Assembly: GCA_032717465.1 (NCBI GenBank)
Contig: CM064658.1
Span: forward strand, 10,639,850-10,703,849
Direction of reading: 5' to 3'
Source: Coenobita brevimanus
Taxonomy: Eukaryota > Arthropoda > Malacostraca > Decapoda > Coenobitidae
DNA length: 64,000 nt
Both the position numbers and the translations under genes were made by a program. Positions 12,383 to 25,083 of this stretch are shown here, piece after piece. Numbering within the stretch: position 1 is the stretch's first letter; the number at the start of each line of letters is the position of its first letter. The notes beneath the pieces are model-generated. The model had not been told where the DNA came from, made no database searches, and was given only the letters and a program-made list of their open reading frames with translations.

Positions 12383-12860
12383 AGTACCACTCCCCCCTAA
12401 CGGGGGAAGTGGGAAGAAGGAGAGAAAATGAGCAAGGGACTATCACCCTGGGACCTAACACCTAAGTCTGAGGTTGCCCTCTCAAACCACTCCAGGGAGG
12501 CCCGACCGTGTTTATTCACGCCCCAGAGCGATCAGTGGGGGGGACCCTCCGTGGGCGATAAGCAAAGGTAAACTCAGTAAATAGGAACAGACACCTACTG
12601 TTCCAAACTAATAGGGAGGGGAGGAAAGTTAGAAACTAACTAGCCTAACGTCACCAGAAGGGTGAAAAAAAAAAAAAAAAAAAACTAATGCCGGTGAGGC
12701 AGCCCTGAAAACTAGAGAAGAGCGCAACGAAAAACACGTCTACACTCCTCACGAGTCACGACCATGCATCGAAGTCCCTGAACGTGGGACTTTTAAAGGG
12801 AAGGGTGGAGGTATGTCGGACCATTACCTGGTGATACTCCTCGTCGAGCCCCGCTACTTT

Positions 12861-13590
12861 CCTCGTTGAGCCCCGCTACCGATCGGTTACTGAGCAGCGC
12901 TCCAAGCCATTACAACAATTTGTGATTGCGTTGTGTGATTGTTTTTGCCTGTGAGATTAATTCATTGCCAGAGTTCGTTCTAACAGGTGTGTTGGTGCAT
13001 AATTGTGCAGAATATTGAGCGTGTTAAGCAGTTTTTGAGTTAGTCTGGTGTACACTCGCCCAAATAAGTGATGACTCGATTTCTTTATGTTTCGGACAAA
13101 CTCCCTGGGTCTGGCAACATTCACTTGAGTCGGAGTTAGCAGACGGAAACAGTCTTTGCCTGCCCTGCAAACATTATTTTTGGTGTAAAAGAAAACTAAT
13201 CTTGCGAAAGTATTAGTTAAATTTAACGTTTATTTGTTGGTCAATAACAATAGTTAAGTGAAAAAGCGACATTTGAAACGTTTCCACTAGTCACGATTCA
13301 TGCAGGCAGTGTTACCAATGTAGATTTTCCCCGGTAAAATTAGTCATTTTAAAAGCTGTTTTAAAAGCTATCTAACTGGTAGAAATTAAAATATTTTCTG
13401 TATATCTGGGGTTCTTTTAAAGTCCAGTCTAGCGTTTTTTTTTCCTTAATCTCTCTCAGTCTGGCAGATTTTTACCACTACTGAGACCAATCTAGCGGAT
13501 TTCTATAACGTCTTAGGCAACTCAGCACGCCAGCCAGGCCTAACGTCAGTCATCAATCAGTGTTGCCAGGTCTACAGAAATATCTGTATT

Positions 13591-13596
<6 letters not shown>
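12861..13596. other. Noncoding stretch, nothing recognised
   Basis: AT-rich sequence between the LINE leader and a compound microsatellite. No open frame, terminal repeat or splice-like exon was found. Confidence 0.45.
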
Positions 13597-14363
<767 letters not shown>

Positions 14364-14365
14364 AG

Positions 14366-14383
14366 TGGTGTCAGGAGTTGGGA
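14366..14383 (+). other. tRNA primer-binding site (tRNA-Leu-like)
   Basis: TGGTGTCAGGAGTTGGGA begins two bases after the LTR end. A TGGTGTCAGAAGTGG-type site is the complement of the 3' end of tRNA-Leu used by many Gypsy-type elements; the match here is imperfect. Confidence 0.6.
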
Positions 14384-14472
14384 TAGAAAAGTGCTACAGT
14401 GAGTCAAGTCTTTGACACGGAGCCAGAAGACGTACGGCATGAAGCCAAGCCAGGCTGAAGGAGGCTGCAATC

Positions 14473-15923
14473 ATGAAATTTCTACAAGCACAAAGTGAAC
14501 AGCAGAAAGAGTTCATGAAAGAACTCAAAGAACAACTACAGGAACAAAGTGAAGAACAGAAGAGCTCAGGAAAGAACTCAGAGAACAACTATAGGCACAA
14601 AAAGAAGAACAGAAAGAACAATATGAACGGGTTCAAGAGGCATTACAGGAGCAACAGGCAGTTACAACTGAGGATGCACGGACAGCTAGATGTTTTCATG
14701 GGGGAAGTGAAGAAAGAACAGCAACAGTTGACAGGAGGAATTATATGCTGAGTTACAGCAGCAGAAGCTTGAGGCGAGCAATAATGTGATGGAGTGCAGA
14801 CAGCATGTATACTAGCATCTGAAGATAATTAGTGAGAGAACTGAGGCTGTAAAGGAATCTTTCGCTGCTGAGCCTCTGGTTAAATTACAGGGAGCATATG
14901 AAAAAAAAAATGGACAGTGTATGTGAATCTTGACGAATCCCAAGCATCTAAAGGTAGCTTTACAGGGCTGAATAAATGGAATGTAGAAGTTCTAGGTCCT
15001 GGACTTAATTATTATGCCCCAGTTTCTAAGCTCCATGCCAGTAAGTGCATGGCTATAATGGGGGAGTCCAATTAAAAAGAAACCTCAGGAATTAGATGGT
15101 AAAATATCTTGGGAAACTTACAGTGTGCGATTTGTGATACTTGCTGGGATGATAGGCAGAGGACAGTGCAGCTTGCTACTTGCCTCAAGGGTGCTGCAAT
15201 GGAGATCCTTAGATGTCAGTGGATGGGAGGAACAGTTATCAGACCCTAGTTGAAGTGCTGGAGCGAAGATACTGGACCATGTACCAGACTGAGGTTTACA
15301 GAGCAAGATTACGGACCATTGTATGGACTCGAGGCAAATCCCTTCAGCAGCTTGCTCATGACCTGGAGAGTATGGCACACAAGGCGTACCCTGGAGCAGC
15401 ACCTAACCTGTTGACTAGTCTTCTCAGGGACTAGTTCATTGATGCTCTTGACAGTGTTGAGTTGCAAGTGCAAGTGAAGCAGGCACAGCCAAGAAGCATG
15501 TAAGAAGCATTAGCCAGGGCTCTGGAATTTGAGTCCTACATCAGGTCCAGTACATCCAGTTTGCAGGCAGGACTTAGTGCAGAACTGAAGGCAAGAAAGG
15601 GGCAGGTACATGAAGCTGAGAAATTTGAGGGAAGTTGTATGTACTTTGAGAAGCAAGGATACAGGAAAGAGGGCTGCTACACGTGGAAAAGGGAACAGAA
15701 GATCAGAGGAGGTTGCTGGTTCTTTGAGAAGCCAGGACACCAGAAGGAGGGTTGTTACAATTGGAAGAACGAACAAGAACAGAACAGTGCAAGGAAATCT
15801 ACAATTGCAAAAAAAGGGTGGTGGATATGTGGTGAGGTGGGACATTTCAGTTCTGATTCTCCAAAGATGAAAAAGGAGGATAAGAAGAAGGCTGCAGAAG
15901 ACATGAAAGAAGCAGAAAACTAA
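14473..15923 (+). pseudogene. Gag polyprotein remnant with coiled coil and degenerate zinc knuckles
   Basis: Gag forms the particle of the element. The first part (14473-14751) is a Gln/Glu/Lys-rich coiled coil (QSEQQKEFMKELKEQLQEQ). A capsid-like region follows in shifted frames, with LATCLKGAAMEIL near 15175 and TEVYRARLRTI, LAHDLESMAHKAYPGA near 15290-15400. The C-terminal part (15560-15920) has three knuckle-like repeats. The first two read CMYF...C and CWFF...C, with Phe where the second Cys should be, and the third reads WWICGEVGH with its last Cys changed to Ser. Stops and frameshifts break the whole ORF. Confidence 0.75.
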
Positions 15924-16011
15924 TAAAAGCTGGTGTCAGGGGTAACAATCAACCATTTTTTCTCAAGTAACTCCATGACGGAGTAAATGCAAGAGAACCT
16001 CGATCGATAGA

Positions 16012-17518
16012 GTGCGAATAGACGGAAGAATAGACAGCAAGGCAGTTGATTCAGCCTCAGAGCAGACTTTTGTGAGGCCTGATGTGTTATGTCATCGGTA
16101 TCAGCCTCAGTCATTGGAACAATTGTGTGGCATAACTAGGCACTACGTAGAACTAAGGGGACCCTTGGATATCCAGGTTGAAGTGGCAGGGCAAGAGGCC
16201 ACACTTCCAGTCTGTGTGACTGACATGGAGGATCCTCACTGCACTTTCTTTGTCTGGACTACCTGACGTCCCTGGAATGTGAGCTGGACTTTTGCGCCAT
16301 GAAGCTCAAGGTCCGAAGAAAGTCAGTTCCTGTCACAGCAGTGAGACATGCCAGTTCTGGTGAGGTGAGGGCACTGCGTGCTTCAGTGATACCCCCAAGA
16401 TTAGAAACAATGCTCCAGTATAAGGTGAGTGGCTCTTTTGACAGCTGTCTAGGGAGGTGGAGCCCAATGGACGGTTTAAGACAAGCCCAGAGTGATGGCA
16501 GGGAGAACTTTGGTGGAAACAGGCGCAGGTGCGGTGCCAGTTGTGGTGGCCAATTTCTCCCGTGAGACATAGAAGATTAATGAGGGAGAAAAATAGTTGG
16601 ATTGTGCCAGGCAGTGGAACCTGAGTGGTGTCAGTGGAAGGCCTGTAAAAGAAGTGTAGTCAAAGATGGGAATCTGCCAGATCACTTACAAGACCTGTTT
16701 TTAAGGAGTTGCCAGTGCCTGGATGACTCATGAGTGCTGCAGTTTAAGCAACTGCTAGTGAAGCTTCCTGATGTCTTTTCCACCGGAGACCTAGACCTGG
16801 GATGCACAGATCTGGTGGAGCACTGTATTGACACTGGGGATCAAGAAGCCCAGGACGACTCCAGTAAGGCCACAGTCAGATGAGATGGTGGAGAAATCCA
16901 ACTTGACCCTGGCACAAGAACTGGTCAAGTAATGTGTAGAGGGACAGATGGAATGGGATCAGAAATTACCTGCGTTACTGATGGCATATCGGTCTGCATC
17001 CCATGAGTTTACCAACTACGCCCCGGCAAAACTGCTGCTGGACCATGAGATACGTATACCAGTTGATCTGTTAATGGGAAGACCAAGTATTAATGGGAAG
17101 ACAACTTGGTGAAGAGCTGCCTACATACACCTCCTGCTATGCAAACCATCTTCAGAAGAGACAGGCTGAAGTACATCATCAAGTTCAAGGAGCTCTGAAA
17201 TTTTCATGTAAAGTGATGAAGTCCAAGTATGATGCCAAGGCAAGTGAGGTAAGCTTTAAGGATGGTGACAGTGTTTGGCTATACAAACCTCACCAGAAGA
17301 AGGGACAGTCACCGAAGCTGCAAAGCCCATGGGATCGGCCCTGCATTTTGACGTACTGCCTGTCAGATACAACGTACCAGATTCGGAGAGGTAGGAAGTC
17401 TCGCCCAAATGTGGTACACGTGAATCGTCTGTGGCAGTACCATGGGCCAGGACAGAACAGCTGGGATGTCATCGAGGAATCATGCACACCCGCAGCTGAT
17501 GATGTTGAGGAGGACTAA
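16012..17518 (+). pseudogene. Protease remnant and pol with RT-to-integrase deletion
   Basis: The start resembles an aspartic protease flap region (EQTFVRPDVL), with DSA where DTG or DSG is expected. Sequence near 16740-16860 resembles the segment before RT. At about 16860 it jumps directly to the end of the integrase core (RPQSDEMVEKSN, AYRSASHEFTNYAPAKLL) and continues into an open 141-codon integrase C-terminus (17093-17518) with a GPY/F-like module (WDRPCILTYCLSDTTYQI). RT, RNase H and most of the integrase are therefore missing, about 2.5 kb compared with a normal Gypsy pol. Confidence 0.75.
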
Positions 17519-17765
17519 GGAGCTGAAGCACAAGAGGATGGTGGCACTTTCTTTAGGGAAGAAGTGAAGCAGAAAGAGAACCAAGTCATTCCAGGAAGAG
17601 TGAACTGTGTTGGAGGAGCAGGGACGTCGTCAGTAGCGGCATAGAAGACCTGATAAGTTGAAGAATTATTTTGTGTATAATTAAATGTTTTCTTTGGATT
17701 AAAGATTATGTTTGTAAATATTGTGTAGTTTTGTCAGGATGACAAAACGACTAGGGACGGGTTAG

Positions 17766-18677
17766 TGTAAAGAAGCAGGAGTGCCAGCTGGGTGATACTA
17801 GAAAATTCCCGATGGTTCATGCATTTTCAGTTGCTAGTGAGAATTTTCAGATAGCCTACTGTTGTTAGCAAAGGTATTTTGTAAAGTTAGGCAATATTTT
17901 TTATTATTATTATTTTTTTTTGGCTGTACAGTGCATTCTTTGGATGATTGTTAAATTATGTAATATTCAGATTTAATTTCACTTTGTATGCTAAAGCATG
18001 AACAGTGCTTTGTAATTAAGAAAGCTCTGGAATATTGTGGATGTCTCCGACTTGGAACTTTTGTCGCTAGGAGGCGGTGGCTGAATCGGTAGAGAGGCGG
18101 CCTGCAGTCCTGATGGACCCAGGTTCGAATCCCGGCTGGGGCAGGGAATAGTTTAAGGATTTGAATTTCATAAAAGCAGACTTTCCTGACCTACCAGATA
18201 ACCCGCCGACATGTCATAAAAGTACCCCCGCTAATACCAATACACCAGTCCTGTATGAGACAGCCCTAGCATGTATTCAATATGGACGGTGGGTGTTAGC
18301 GCCGAAGTGGTGACATGTAGAGAGGTGTATGGTATGTAAGAGGACTACTGGGCCTTGAGAGCAGGCTGTGAAGCCTATGCCCAGAAGTCGGACACATAAA
18401 AAAAAAAAAAAAAAAAACATACAACACTCTAGTGACAAGGAAGTTTATAAAAGTATGGAGGATAGATCAGAGGAGCGACAGTTTTACTTGTAGCCTTATG
18501 AAGTTAGTGTAGCTCTGGCGTTGTGAGGCAGACAGTGTAATTACTTGGATAATAAAGACAACGAATGTGAGAAGCCTGTGTTCTTAGGGCTCCTGAGTTG
18601 ATCTTGTGTACATTGAAAGGCTGACCCTACAAAGAACTAATGCTGCTGGAGCTTGGAGGAGTGTGGGACGAGGACAT

Positions 18678-18681
<4 letters not shown>
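17766..18681 (+). repeat. 3' LTR, enlarged by a SINE
   Basis: It begins TGTAAAGAAGCAGG and ends CATAACA at a (TA)n array. Removing the inserted SINE (about 350 bp) leaves about 566 bp that aligns with the 5' LTR. Confidence 0.8.
18067..18417 (+). mobile_element. tRNA-derived SINE in the 3' LTR
   Basis: The head carries an A-box-like GTGGCTGAATCGG and a perfect B box GGTTCGAATCC (near 18121), followed by CGGCTGGGGCAGGGA, a unique body of about 250 bp and a poly-A tail ending near 18417. The matching place in the 5' LTR lacks it, which proves insertion after the LTRs diverged. A second member of the family lies at 52180-52400. Confidence 0.85.

Positions 18682-18747
<66 letters not shown>
18682..18747. 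repeat. (TA)n microsatellite
   Basis: TA array between two LTR elements. The same kind of array continues after the right end of the next element at 25088, so that element probably landed inside it. Confidence 0.9.
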
Positions 18748-19570
18748 TGTTACATAGCCTATGATTTCATCATCCTTTGTATAATTCTAACGTACAGTAT
18801 GCTGCATGTTTGATCACGATTCGCCTCGTGGCTTCCACAGTGACCAAGCTTCCGTGTTCTACCTCACTCGCCCCTTCTCCTCCCTTATAGTAGAGTAAGT
18901 CGTTCTTTCTGTTGTTCAGAGCAGGAGTGTCAACTCTTTATCCTCTGTGTCTTCATTTGCACGTCCTTCTTACAAGTTGTATCAAGCTCTGCCGGCCCCT
19001 ATATAATGAGCTCAGTCTCTGCATTAATTGCCACTTAGATCTACTCCTCATTTTGTTCACATCTCTGTCCTCCCCTGTACAGTTGTTATTATTTTTGTGA
19101 GTCCTCAGGAAATCTCCAACCATCTAGCTGCTGTGTAATTTGAGTATAAGTGTTATTGCATTTTTTCTTGTACTGTATAACATAAGGTGTTAATTCGTAG
19201 GCCTAGTGAGGTTTTTGTGTTTCATGTGTTTTAGGTGTCAGCCAGTATTAATAATATTTTGTATCGGTAATAATATATCTTGCATTAACTGAGCATTATC
19301 TGGTTTTCTCATTTTATCAGGGCTGACTTAGATAAATTTACTCTTGCTAATTTCGTGTTAATAGAGGCTATTGCAGTTAACCATATATTTAACCTGTTTT
19401 TTGCCATTACATTATCCTTATGAGTCCTGAATGTTTAGTTGTTAGTTTGAGCATTAAACTTTAACTTGTAATTTAACTAACTCTTTTGTTTTGAACCTGG
19501 AACTTTGCGGGACAGTAGTGATTTTGGTGTTCTCACTTGAAGTGTTCATTATCTATCTCTGTTCCGTAAC
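18748..19570 (+). repeat. 5' LTR of the Gmr1-like element
   Basis: It starts TGTTACATAGCC and ends CCGTAAC. An internal TATATAATGAGCTCAGTC near 19010 is a plausible promoter with start site. A TTTGGCGACC sequence about 6 bp after the end is the likely primer-binding site. Confidence 0.9.
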
Positions 19571-19635
19571 ATAAATTTGGCGACCTCTTATCAGGATATT
19601 CAGGATATTATCATAAGCATATTGCTTGATATTTT

Positions 19636-20990
19636 GTGACTGATTTATTCATGATGTCTACTATTACTACTCTTGATGAAGCTAAAGATTTTTTGTCAAA
19701 TGTGCAAACAGTGTGTGATGTAGAAAACATTACAAAGAATGAACTTAAGCTTGTTGCTCAACAATTGGGAATTGCTGTTCGCTCTCATCAGTCTAAAGAT
19801 CAAATTGTTGACATGATTAATAAAAGCTTGTTTAATGTAACTCCTCCAGATTAGCAAATGCAGATTGAAATAGCTAAGTTACAGCTACCCCTGCAGGAGG
19901 CTCGTGCTAAGGAGGCTGAATCTCAGGCTCGTATTCAGGAGGCACGAATTGAACTTGCTAGGATTCAGGCAGACCATGAGTATCGCATGAAACAAAGTGG
20001 AACTGGATCATCTAGTTCTGATGATTTTGATGTGGCTAAAAATGTTAAACTTGTCCCTCCTTTTAATGAATCTGATTTAACAAAGTATTTTCAGTTGTTT
20101 GAGAGGGTAGCTACAGGTTTTAATTGGCCCAAAAAGTATTGGCCAGTACTCCTTCAAACTGTTCTCACCGGTAAAGCTCAAGTAACTTATGCATCTTTGC
20201 CTCAGGATCAATCTGATAATTATGATGTAGTTAAGAGCTTGATTCTTAAGGCCTATGAGCTTGCTCCTGAAGCCTATAGAGTAAAATTTAGGACAACTTA
20301 TAAGCAAGATAAGCAGTCCCATGTTGAGAATGCAAAAATCAAAGAAGATCTGTTAGAGCAGTGGTTAAATTCTAAGAATGTAAATTCTGATTTTGATAAA
20401 TTTAAGCAGATGATTTTGCTGGAGGACTTCAAAAGGTGTATTAATAAAGATGTAAGCCTATATCTTGATGAGAAAAGAATAGATAATTTGTCTGATGCTG
20501 CAGTTTAGCTGATGAATATGTTCTCACTCACAAGAGATATTCTAAAGAAAAAAGGAAAGCTGAGAGTAAGTACGTTGCCTCTACTCAGAGTACAGGTAAC
20601 AGGAAAGAGAATAAAGATGATGTTTCTCAGGAAGTAAATACCAGCTCCACCTCTAGATTTCAGAAAAGTAAATGTACTTATTGTAGTAAGCTTGGTCATA
20701 CAACGGAGAAATGTTTCAGGAGACAGCGTGATGTGAACAAAAAGGAGTCTTTAAATATTCAGTCAATTGGTCTACTGTCCACCCTTGAGAGTTCCCAGAA
20801 TTCTTTAACCGAGTTAACTGAACCTGCTTTGAGGGGTAAATTAAATTCTCATGATGAAGCTCCTCTTTTGAGCAGTAACGTGGATGACACTCTCAAGAGT
20901 TCATGTGCTAATTTCCTGTCTGATGGTTTTGTCAGTCCTCTGGACAGTAATAACAGGAAATCAGTTAAAATATATCGTGATACAGGTGCT
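19636..20990 (+). pseudogene. Gag of the Gmr1-like element, one stop and one frameshift
   Basis: The ORF starts at 19636, meets an in-frame TAG at 19852-19854, then continues in the same frame through a helical region rich in Glu, Ala and Arg and a capsid-like domain (LTKYFQLFERVATGFNWP, AYELAPEAYRVKFR). At about 20505 a one-base loss in a T run stops that frame, and the next frame carries on with ADEYVLTHK and a perfect zinc knuckle CTYCSKLGHTTEKC (about 20672-20713). Only two lesions separate it from an open gag. A related, older gag fragment lies at 62365-63640 on the other strand. Confidence 0.85.
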
Positions 20991-21600
20991 TGCCAATCCC
21001 TTGTGCTGACCAGTGATCTAGGCTCTAATGTTAATTCCTCTGATGAAACTAATCTTACAAGGTGTAGGGACTAATTATTTCTCTGTCCCTCTGTGCAGAG
21101 TGAATTTAGAGTCTGGTTTTGTTAATGGTTCCTTTATGGTTGGGTTGGTTGAGACACTCCCAATGTCAGGTGTAACTTTCCTACTTGGAAATGATATTGG
21201 TGGAAATCAAGTGTGTCCAGCTCCTCAGTTGTCTAGTGAGCCAGCAGCTGTGGCCCAGGATTGTGATGTCCCTGATGTGTTCTCTGCATGTGCTGTCACT
21301 AGGGCTAAGTCTAAAGTTACTGGTGACTTAGAGGATAATGATGATGATGATGTTATCCTAACTGACACTTTTCTTGCTAATTTGGACCACTCACCACATG
21401 AGGCAGTACCCCGTAGTGTTGATAATTTGTCTCGTCAAGAGTTGGTTGAGTTGCAGGTTGCTGACCCTGAGTTGAAAGGTCTAGCTAACTCTGCTTGCAG
21501 TGAGGAAGAGTCAGCTGGTGCTTCTACTTGTTATTATATAAAGTCAGGAGTACTTATGAGGAAGTGGAGACCCCCAACAGCATTAGCCGACTGTGAATGA
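20733..21600 (+). pseudogene. Protease region of the Gmr1-like element
   Basis: The frame from 20733 reaches YRDTGACQS, the aspartic protease DTG active site. Near 21050-21070 the coding frame changes to that of pol, where GVTFLLGNDIGG is a typical C-terminal protease motif. A TGA at 21598-21600 interrupts the pol frame just before the integrase. The region between is an acidic linker. Confidence 0.75.
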
Positions 21601-24201
21601 GAGGTTGTACATCAAGTTGTCATCCCTCGTGTTTGTAGGCAGGATATCATTAGAGTGGCTCATGATTCCAGTTTGGCAGGACACCTTGGAGTGAGGAAGA
21701 CTGTGGCACGCATTTTGAAACACTTCTATTGGGCAGGTATCTTCAGAGATGTTTCCTGGTATTGTAAGTCTTGTCACACCTGTCAATTTGTGGGGAAGTC
21801 TAATCAGACCGAAAAGGTTGCACCTCTAGTTCCCATTCCTCCTTTTGAGGCGCCATTCACCCGTGTGTTGGTGGATATTGTGGGCCCTCTTCCTAAGACT
21901 TCTTCAGGATTTTCTTATGTGTTGACCCTGATTGATATGGCTACTCGTTATCCTGAAGCCATTCCACTTAGAAATATCTCAGCAAAGAACGTGGTTAAGG
22001 AAATGCTTGGGTCCTTCACCAAGTTTGGTCTGCCCAAGGAGGTACAGTCAGACCGGGGAAGTAATTTCATGTCAAATGTTTTCAAGCAGTCTCTGAAAGA
22101 GTTGGGCATCTCCCAGATCACGTCTTCAGCTTACCATCCCCAGACTCAAGGAGCGTTGGAGAGATATCATCAAACACTCAAATCGATGCTCAGGAAATAC
22201 TGTTTGGAACATCAGAAAGACTGGGATAAAGGTCTTCCATTCGTTATATTTGCCGCAAGAAAATCTCCGAATGAATCACTGGGCTTTTCACCCCTTGAAC
22301 TACTGTTTGGCCATGAAGTAAGAGGACCCCTTAAGCTACTCAAGGAATGCTGGCTGTTGGAGGAAGATGACGTCAACCTGCTGGAGTATGTGATGAAGTT
22401 CAAAGAACGGCTGTCCACTACTTTACAGCTGGCGAGAGAGAATTTAGGAGCTGCTCAGGAGAAGATGAAGACTTGGTATAATAAGAAGTCCAGGTTACGC
22501 CACTTTCAGCCAGGAGATCAGGTTTTGATTCTGCTACCGGTGCATGGGCAACCTCTTCAAGCCAAGTTTAGTGGTCCTTATTTCGTGGAGAAGAAGCTCA
22601 GTGATGTCAACTATGTCATCGCCACACCAGATCGTAGAAAGAACAAGCAACTTTGTCACATCAACATGCTAAAGTTTTACCACAGGCGGGACGAAAATAA
22701 CCCAGTCTGCACTGTAGCTGTTCCACCCGAGTCTGCGAGTGAAGTTCTCCCATGCAGTGTGAGCCTGAGTGATACTTTGGGGAAGAATCCTGATATCATG
22801 AATGATCTCCAGACTAAGCTTTCTCATCTACCTCCCGAGGAAAGGCAGGAGTTTTCGGCATTGCTGCAGGAGTACCCGCAAGTGTTCCGTGCCACTCCAG
22901 GAAGAACCACTGTTTTGATGCATGATGTCGATGTTGGAGACACAAAGCCAATTAAACTGCCTCCTTACCGTGTGAACCCAGTGAAAGTTCCTCTCATCCA
23001 GAAGGAGCTTGGCTACCTGTTGGACCACAAGATGATTGAACCCTGTCAGAGCGAGTGGAGTTCCCCTGTCACTCTAGTCCCTAAGCCAGGTGGGTCACAG
23101 CGGCTTTGCATCGACTACAGACGTGTTAATCAGATAACCAAAACAGACACTTACCCTCTCCCTCGCATGGAAGATTGCATAGACAAGCTCGGAAAGGCTA
23201 GGTACATAAGTAAGTTTGATTTGTTAAAGGGATACTGGCAAGTACCTATGACTGAAAGTGCTAGGGAGATCTCATGTTTTGTAACACTAGGAAAGACTTT
23301 TGCATGTTCTGTAATGCCATATGGTATGAAGCATGCACCAGCCACATGTCAGAAGCTCATGAATGTTGTAACAGAGGGTTTGGCAGGGTGTGTTGTTTAT
23401 ATTGATGATGTATTAATCTTCAGTGACAACAGGAAAGATCACCTATGCCATATCAGTAAATTTCTTGAGCGTTTGGTTCAGGCTAATCTTGTAGCTAATT
23501 TATCAAAGTGTGGGTTTGGTCAAGCTATAGTTCAGTACCTTGGGTACGTAATTGGTGATGGACACGTAGCACCACCAGGAGCTAAGGTTCAGGTTATAAG
23601 TGATCTTCCCAGACCTAAAAGTAGGAAAGAGCTACAAAGATTTTTGGGAATGGTAGGTTATTACAGGAGATTTGTTCTTAACTTTTCAATTCTTGTATCA
23701 CCACTTACAGACCTACTGAAAAAGGGAGTTAAATTTGTCTGGACCGATAACTGTGAATCCTCTTTCAGTAAACTTAAAGCTATCCTATTAAGTCAACCAG
23801 TGCTTGCTACTCCAAATTTTGCTAAGCCTTTTAAGATGGCTGTTGACGCAAGTGATACAGGAGCTGGGGCTGTTTTGCTGCAAGAGGATGATCAGGGTCT
23901 TGAACACCCTGTATCTTATTACAGTAAGAAGTTCACTCCACCTCAAAAGAACTACTCAACTATTGAGAAAGAGCTTTTGGCCTTGATTTTGGGTTTACAG
24001 CATTTTTCATTTTATCTGTGTTCTGGTTTTGACCCCATAGTCATTTATACCGATCATAACCCACTGAAATTCCTTAGTAAGTATAAAGATAAAAATCAGA
24101 GATTGACAAGATGGAGTCTACTTCTTCAGGAGTATTCATTAGACATACAACATGTCAAGGGGAAAGAAAATGTTATTGCAGATTGCTTATCTAGACTTTA
24201 G
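21601..24201 (+). CDS. Pol: integrase, reverse transcriptase, RNase H (in that order), open
   Basis: One open frame of about 866 codons. Integrase comes first: an HHCC zinc domain (HDSSLAGHLGVRKT ... CKSCHTC, 21661-21785), then catalytic Asp 21874, Asp 22051 and Glu 22159, giving D-58-D-35-E, followed by a basic C-terminal domain (SGPYFVEKKLSDVNYVI). RT follows from about 22850 with LVPKPGGSQRLCIDYR, KFDLLKGYWQVP and the catalytic YIDD at 23398-23409. RNase H (23830-24190) has VDASD, IEKELLA and YTDHNPL, and the frame ends with ADCLSRL. All catalytic residues are intact. The product would copy and insert the element; the only nearby lesion is the TGA directly upstream. Confidence 0.92.
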   Translation, partial: EVVHQVVIPRVCRQDIIRVAHDSSLAGHLGVRKTVARILKHFYWAGIFRDVSWYCKSCHTCQFVGKSNQTEKVAPLVPIPPFEAPFTRVLVDIVGPLPKTSSGFSYVLTLIDMATRYPEAIPLRNISAKNVVKEMLGSFTKFGLPKEVQSDRGSNFMSNVFKQSLKELGISQITSSAYHPQTQGALERYHQTLKSMLRKYCLEHQKDWDKGLPFVIFAARKSPNESLGFSPLELLFGHEVRGPLKLLKECWLLEEDDVNLLEYVMKFKERLSTTLQLARENLGAAQEKMKTWYNKKSRLRHFQPGDQVLILLPVHGQPLQAKFSGPYFVEKKLSDVNYVIATPDRRKNKQLCHINMLKFYHRRDENNPVCTVAVPPESASEVLPCSVSLSDTLGKNPDIMNDLQTKLSHLPPEERQEFSALLQEYPQVFRATPGRTTVLMHDVDVGDTKPIKLPPYRVNPVKVPLIQKELGYLLDHKMIEPCQSEWSSPVTLVPKPGGSQRLCIDYRRVNQITKTDTYPLPRMEDCIDKLGKARYISKFDLLKGYWQVPMTESAREISCFVTLGKTFACSVMPYGMKHAPATCQKLMNVVTEGLAGCVVYIDDVLIFSDNRKDHLCHISKFLERLVQANLVANLSKCGFGQAIVQYLGYVIGDGHVAPPGAKVQVISDLPRPKSRKELQRFLGMVGYYRRFVLNFSILVSPLTDLLKKGVKFVWTDNCESSFSKLKAILLSQPVLATPNFAKPFKMAVDASDTGAGAVLLQEDDQGLEHPVSYYSKKFTPPQKNYSTIEKELLALILGLQHFSFYLCSGFDPIVIYTDHNPLKFLSKYKDKNQRLTRWSLLLQEYSLDIQHVKGKENVIADCLSRL

Positions 24202-24264
24202 ACAGATTGTTTTAGAGTAATAAGAAATTTCCTTTGTAAATTTCTTTTTTTTTTTGTGGGGAGG

Positions 24265-25083
24265 TGTTACATAGCCTATGATTTCATCATCCTTTGTATA
24301 ATTCTAACGTACAGTATGCTGCATGTTTGATCACGATTCGCCTCGTGGCTTCCATAAGGACCAAGCTTCCGTGTTCTACCTCACTCCCCCCTTCTCCTCC
24401 CTTACAGTAGAGTAAGTCGTTCTTTCTGTTGTTCAGAGCAGGAGTGTCAACTCTTTGTCCTCTGTGCCTTCATTTGCACGTCCTTCTTACAAGTTGTATC
24501 AAGCTCTGCCAGCCCCTATATAATGAGCTCAGTCTCTGCATTAATTGCCACTTAGATCTACTCCTCATTTTCTTCACATCTCTGTCCTCCCCTGTACAGT
24601 TGTTATTATTTTTGTGAGTGCTCAGGAAATCTCCAACCATCTAGCTGCTGTGTAATTTGAGTATAAGTGTTGTTGCATTTTTTCTTGTACTGTATAGCAT
24701 AAGGTGTTAATTCGTAGGCCTAGTGAGGTTTTTGTGATTCATGTGTTTTAGGTGTCAGCCAGTATTAATAATATTTTGTATCGGTAATAATATATCTTGC
24801 ATTAACTGAGCATTATCCGGTTTTCTCATTTTATCAGGGCTGACTTAGATAAATTTACTCTTGCTAATTTCGTGTTAATAGAGGCTATTGCAGTTAACCA
24901 TATATTTAACCTGTTTTTTGCCATTACATTATCCTTATGAGTCCTGAATGTTTAGTTGTTAGTTTGAGCATTAAACTTTAACTTGTAATTTAACTAACTC
25001 TTTTGTTTTGAACCTGGAACTTTGCGGGACAGTAGTGATTTTGGTGTTCTCACTTGAAGTGTTCATTATCTATCTCGGTTCCG

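Larger units (their letters stand above)
6770..12860 (-). mobile_element. Nearly full-length I/Jockey-type LINE with ORF1 and ORF2, minus strand
   Basis: A minus-strand non-LTR retrotransposon: a 5' leader from about 12860 to 12383, ORF1 (12382-11035), an ORF2 that opens immediately after the ORF1 stop (11034-7372), and a 3' UTR to about 6770 that becomes A-rich before a (TA)n array. Two zinc-knuckle ORFs with a C-terminal RNase H and a terminal CCHC are typical of I-group LINEs (I, Nimb, Outcast). Both ORFs carry frameshifts. The 5' boundary is approximate. A GTCGAGCCCCGCTAC-like unit is repeated twice near 12840-12885, at or just beyond the start. Confidence 0.8.

Noticed and set aside
18912..19100. 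62-codon ORF repeated at 24429
   Set aside because: It is present in both LTRs and is an LTR sequence artefact, not an independent gene.
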